DNA of 64,000 bases from Brevirhabdus pacifica (GTDB lineage Bacteria; Pseudomonadota; Alphaproteobacteria; Rhodobacterales; Rhodobacteraceae), in the NCBI RefSeq assembly GCF_002797755.1, contig NZ_PGFI01000013.1, forward strand, positions 248,001 to 312,000, written 5' to 3'. A model generated the notes under the pieces. It was given only the letters and a program-made list of their open reading frames with translations, had not been told where the DNA came from and did no database searches. A program made the translations under genes and the position numbers. Every line of letters starts with the position of its first letter. Position 1 is the first letter of the stretch. This document shows, piece by piece, positions 63,957-64,000 of this stretch.

Positions 63957-64000
63957 TTAGCTGGTTGCAGCGGCGACGAGAACCAGAAGCAGCAGCGGAA
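63957..64000 (-). CDS. Possible C-terminus of a small hydrophobic protein (cut by window edge)
   Basis: On the minus strand the last frame reads PLLLLVLVAAATS then TAA, a membrane-helix-like end. It sits just before a bidirectional terminator, as expected of a convergent gene. Only 13 residues are visible, so the call is tentative. Confidence 0.35.
   Translation of the reverse strand, partial: PLLLLVLVAAATS

Overview
The window is a GC-rich, gene-dense stretch of chromosome that looks like an alphaproteobacterium of the order Rhodobacterales (Rhodobacter/Roseobacter type). The grounds are codon and base composition, characteristic neighbour sets (rnd-kdsD-lptCAB-hpf-ptsN, rimP-nusA-rnpM-infB, comF-grxC-nitrilase-marR, cysQ-kdsB), an NDUFA9-like epimerase and a UbiG ubiquinone methyltransferase. 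I see no prophage, insertion sequence, CRISPR array or plasmid marker. The order-level placement is inference from remembered gene order, not from a search.

Layout. 1-7.3 kb (minus): the end of a monofunctional transglycosylase gene, then the glutamate synthase genes gltB and gltD with an alpha/beta hydrolase gene between them. 7.5-14 kb: uppP, an NDUFA9-like protein, tRNA-Leu(CAG), two membrane proteins of unknown role, folD, and a sodium:solute symporter with a two-helix partner. 14-20.5 kb: an AbrB-family membrane protein, then a plus-strand block for Kdo and LPS transport (RNase D-like, kdsD, lptC, lptA, lptB) followed by hpf and ptsN; rpoN, often found between lptB and hpf, is absent here. 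20.5-32 kb: a surface-polysaccharide island (tandem sulfotransferase, GT14-type, GT2 and GT4 glycosyltransferases, galE, galU, another GT2, kdsB, cysQ and a KpsM-like ABC permease). Its parts fit together: UDP-sugar supply, CMP-Kdo supply, sugar transfer, PAPS-dependent sulfation with PAP clean-up by CysQ, and export. 32-37.3 kb: alkB, a YdcZ-like transporter, dnaK-dnaJ behind a convincing heat-shock promoter, and radC. 37.3-45.8 kb: a PstS-like/OmpA fusion, a secreted unknown, secA, a parvulin, argJ and mutT. 46-51.9 kb: a 44-codon small ORF and the rimP-nusA-rnpM-infB operon. 52-57.4 kb: a peptide-type ABC importer. 57.5-64 kb: pip, ubiG, marR, a nitrilase-family gene, grxC, comF, a methyltransferase gene, hemH, and the tail of a possible small membrane protein.

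The most interesting signals are regulatory or small. They are a probable small protein (46031-46165) with an A-rich leader and a strong Shine-Dalgarno; an intrinsic terminator inside the leader of the rimP-nusA operon; a dnaKJ terminator whose hairpin contains the radC start codon; a perfect dyad between gltD and uppP; and a possible switchable leader before hpf. On the protein side they are the two-domain sulfotransferase inside a capsule-like locus and the PstS-OmpA fusion. Nothing here is proven to be a new system; the polysaccharide locus and the small ORF are the best leads.
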